Shown: piece by piece, positions 62,032 through 64,000 of the stretch | How the letters are laid out: the number at the start of each line of letters is the position of its first letter | How positions within the stretch are numbered: position 1 is the stretch's first letter | Assembly (NCBI GenBank): GCA_003170475.1 | Contig: PMZI01000023.1 | Span: 214,402 to 278,401 of the forward strand | Direction of reading: 5' to 3' | Source of the DNA: Ignavibacteriota bacterium | Lineage (GTDB): Bacteria > Bacteroidota > Ignavibacteria > UBA10030 | Length of the DNA: 64,000 bases | Made by a program: the position numbers and the translations under genes | The notes under the pieces: generated by a model | Seen by the model: only the letters and a program-made list of their open reading frames with translations | What the model was told of the DNA's origin: nothing | Database searches by the model: none

Positions 62032-63654
62032 ATGAACAATCGCCTCTATATTGACTCGTACGCGATGATTGGAAGGCGCGGAGCGAAGGACATTGAAACA
62101 CGCTATGAAACAGAAGATCTCCTTGAGGAGATGGAGTGGTGTGGGATCCACGGCGCGTTCGTTGCACATGCCACCGCCAAGGAGTACGATCCGACGTTCG
62201 GCAACAAACTCCTTATGCGTGAGCTGAAGAAAAGCCCGAGGTTGTATGGCGTCTGGACCGTCATGCCGCATCACACGGGGGAAATGGCTGAGCCCAAAGA
62301 GCTCGTGAAGGAGATGCGCGACCATGGCATCCGAGTCGCGAAAATGCATCCGCGCATTCACCGGTATCCGTTTACCATGGATTACTGCGGTGCTCTTCTC
62401 AAAGAGCTGGAGCGAAACGAAATCCTCCTCATGCTCGAAGGAGGACACTTCTACAATCTTGATGTCCTCGAGTCGAGTAATCAGGTTCTCCTTTCAGAAC
62501 TTGATGTTGTCCTCACAAATTTTCCCAATCTGAAGGTTCTTCTCCAAGGATCACGCTGGGATTCGACGCGTTACACCCAACCGTTAATGAAGAAACACAA
62601 GAACCTCTACCTCGAGCTCTCAAGCCATCAAGGGAACCGGGCCATGGAGGTTTTTACCGAATGGTACGGTGCCGATCGCATCCTTTTTGGCACGGGGGCG
62701 TTGGACAAAGCGCCGGGTGCAGCCAAGGCGTTTGTCGACTACTGCACGCTCAATGATACAGACAAACAGTTAATAGCGGCCGGGAATATCTCGCGGCTCA
62801 CAAAGCTCGAGACTCCGCCCTACCCGTATAAAGAAGAGAAGAACTCGGATTGGATCGTCGAACGCGCAAAGGAAGGCAAGCCGTTGAGGGAAATCCTTGT
62901 GATCGATTCTCATGCTCACATTGCGCACGACGGGGCTGCCGGGGTGGGATTCATCCATATGCCCTACGGCGATGCCAAAAGCATGGTTGAGCGAGCTAAG
63001 TTGATGGGAATTCGAAAAATGTGCGTCAGCAGTTTTCTGGCGATCTGGGCGGACTTTGATGAGGGGAACGCAATTGTCTGGGAGGCCATGAAACGCTATC
63101 CCCGCTTCTACCACGGGTATGCGTCGCTCCAGCCGCAATATGTGAAGAACTGGAAAAAGGAGCTACAGAAAGTCCATGGCAAATGGAAAATGGGAGGATT
63201 GAAACCGTACCATCCTCGCACGAATATTCCTTACAACGACAAGCTCTGGGATCCATGGTACGAATATGGCAACCGCATCAATGCCTATGCGCTCATTCAT
63301 CCCTCACCCAATGTTGTTGAAGAGGTGAACGATATCGCTGCCCGCTATCCAAATATCACCTTCATCATCGCGCACTGTGGTGGTTCATACCCCGATGCGC
63401 GCAAGGGCATCGAGATCGCCAAAAAGAATCCCAATGTATACCTGGAAATTACGCTCACCGCCGTGACGTACCGAATCATCGAGTTCATGGTACAGCATGT
63501 CGGGGCCGACCGCGTTTTGTTCGGAACGGATCAACCGATGCGTGACCCCATTCCTCAGTTTGGCTGGATGGCGTACTCCCACTGCACGCCGGAAGAGAAA
63601 GAAAAGATGTTCGGTCTCAACATGCAAAAGATCCTGAAGAGAGTAAAACTCTAA
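62032..63654 (+). CDS. double amidohydrolase-2 protein, N-terminal half lacking metal ligands
   Basis: A 540-residue fusion of two amidohydrolase-2 TIM barrels (about 1-270 and 285-540). The second half has the full metal set: IDSHAHIAHD with His294 and His296, the His in FIIAHCGGSYPD and the Asp in VLFGTDQPMRDP. The first half aligns in outline (IDSYAMIG, VLLQGSRWDS, ILFGTGALDK), but the HxH is YxM, the later His is lost and the FGTD Asp is Gly, so it probably cannot bind metal. It may be a regulatory or scaffold half. Such proteins hydrolyse or decarboxylate carbonyl compounds; lactonase activity is possible here. The ATG follows AAGGAAGTG. It is the last gene of the locus. Confidence 0.88.
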   Translation: MNNRLYIDSYAMIGRRGAKDIETRYETEDLLEEMEWCGIHGAFVAHATAKEYDPTFGNKLLMRELKKSPRLYGVWTVMPHHTGEMAEPKELVKEMRDHGIRVAKMHPRIHRYPFTMDYCGALLKELERNEILLMLEGGHFYNLDVLESSNQVLLSELDVVLTNFPNLKVLLQGSRWDSTRYTQPLMKKHKNLYLELSSHQGNRAMEVFTEWYGADRILFGTGALDKAPGAAKAFVDYCTLNDTDKQLIAAGNISRLTKLETPPYPYKEEKNSDWIVERAKEGKPLREILVIDSHAHIAHDGAAGVGFIHMPYGDAKSMVERAKLMGIRKMCVSSFLAIWADFDEGNAIVWEAMKRYPRFYHGYASLQPQYVKNWKKELQKVHGKWKMGGLKPYHPRTNIPYNDKLWDPWYEYGNRINAYALIHPSPNVVEEVNDIAARYPNITFIIAHCGGSYPDARKGIEIAKKNPNVYLEITLTAVTYRIIEFMVQHVGADRVLFGTDQPMRDPIPQFGWMAYSHCTPEEKEKMFGLNMQKILKRVKL

Positions 63655-63705
63655 AACTGTCGCTAAACAGAGGAGAGGGATCCCCCTGTGTGATGCTTCT
63701 ATAAT

Positions 63706-63822
63706 TACACAGAGTTCCACGGAGAATCACAGAGTGCCACAGAGAAAATCTCTCTGTGTAACTCCGCGCTCACTCTGTGTTTCTCCCCGCCTGCCCCTGT
63801 TGATTCTCACGGGCGGGCAGGT
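63706..63822. repeat. CACAGAG inverted repeat array and GGGCGGGCAGG hairpin
   Basis: Four CACAGAG-like copies spaced about 14 bases (63706-63746) are followed by inverted copies (CTCTGTG, to 63785). Then CCTGCCC pairs with GGGCAGG around about 18 bases (63791-63822). The gap 63655-63901 contains no gene I can support. Confidence 0.6.
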
Positions 63823-63901
63823 GTGAAACGCTTCTCATCTGATGCGCATGACCGAACTCATCGTTCGGTGGGATTTTTGACAAGGACTCTAGTCTCTTCG
63901 A

Positions 63902-64000
63902 ATGAAATCTTCTTTTCCGCTCATACTGCTGTTGACCGTCGGTGTGCCGGCTCTTACTGCCGGCACCGTACAGGATCCTGATCGGACTGAAATTCAGAAC
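63902..64000 (+). CDS. exported protein, 5' end only (window edge)
   Basis: An ATG at 63902 opens a frame to the window edge beginning MKSSFPLILLLTVGVPALTA, a typical Sec signal peptide with a cleavage site after TAG, followed by TVQDPDRTEIQN. Only 33 residues are visible, so no function can be given. No clear Shine-Dalgarno is seen. Confidence 0.6.
   Translation, partial: MKSSFPLILLLTVGVPALTAGTVQDPDRTEIQN

Noticed and set aside
1-64000. Prophage, integrative element or transposase
   Set aside because: No integrase, transposase or phage structural gene was found in any frame I read.

Overview
The window looks like a chromosomal segment of a Bacteroidota/Chlorobiota-group bacterium, most likely an Ignavibacteria-like free-living heterotroph. 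The evidence is three TonB-dependent receptors with an N-terminal carboxypeptidase-regulatory domain, type IX secretion (T9SS) C-terminal domains with the NYPNPFNP motif, two PorV/PorQ-family outer-membrane proteins, and MreBC. G+C is moderate (roughly 53-55% by eye). I see no rRNA, tRNA, CRISPR array, transposase or phage gene.

Region 1 (1-6.3 kb, minus strand) is housekeeping: an LD-carboxypeptidase, then purN, purH, mreB, mreC and the first 334 codons of a ThrA-type aspartate kinase that runs off the left edge. Region 2 (6.6-11.9 kb, plus) holds a LytTR response regulator, a duplicated DUF4440/SnoaL-like secreted protein, a group II PLP decarboxylase and an S41 C-terminal processing protease. 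Region 3 (12.5-33.4 kb) is cell-envelope biology. It has a T9SS-exported BNR-like protein and two parallel three-gene modules (TonB receptor, large secreted protein, PorV/PorQ protein) at 14.2-19.8 and 26.7-33.4 kb. Between them lie an M19 dipeptidase carrying an internal T9SS-like domain, a secreted protein made of ~100-residue repeats, and a third TonB receptor.

Region 4 (33.9-63.7 kb, all plus strand) is a ~30-kb carbohydrate-utilisation locus. Exported enzymes with Tat signals (two paralogous GH15-like six-hairpin proteins, a heparinase II/III-like protein, and possibly a class V aminotransferase-fold protein) would act outside the cytoplasm. Uptake is by a XylFHG-type ABC transporter and an SSS symporter. 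Cytoplasmic functions include a xylulokinase-like FGGY kinase, a LarA-family racemase/epimerase, a sugar-phosphate isomerase/epimerase-like TIM barrel, a DUF4432 aldose-epimerase-like protein, a Gfo/Idh/MocA dehydrogenase, a class III aminotransferase, a double amidohydrolase, and MetE-like and UroD-like proteins. An IclR regulator heads the second half behind a consensus-like promoter, and several neighbours overlap by ATGA, so much of this is probably co-transcribed. The substrate is unknown. The mix of glycosidase, lyase-like, methyltransferase-superfamily and PLP enzymes suggests a modified (uronic, amino or methylated) sugar polymer or glycoside, which is inference.

Intergenic regions are rich in dispersed palindromic repeats. 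One family has terminal inverted repeats and resembles a MITE (11.9, 33.7 and 46.2 kb). Another has a CCCGA/TCGGG core (21.6, 37.1 and 46.5 kb). There are also GGGCGGGCAGG hairpins and AT-rich inverted repeats. Several clear intrinsic terminators and two promoters with identical -35/-10 hexamers (TTGACA-17-TATACT) delimit the transcription units.
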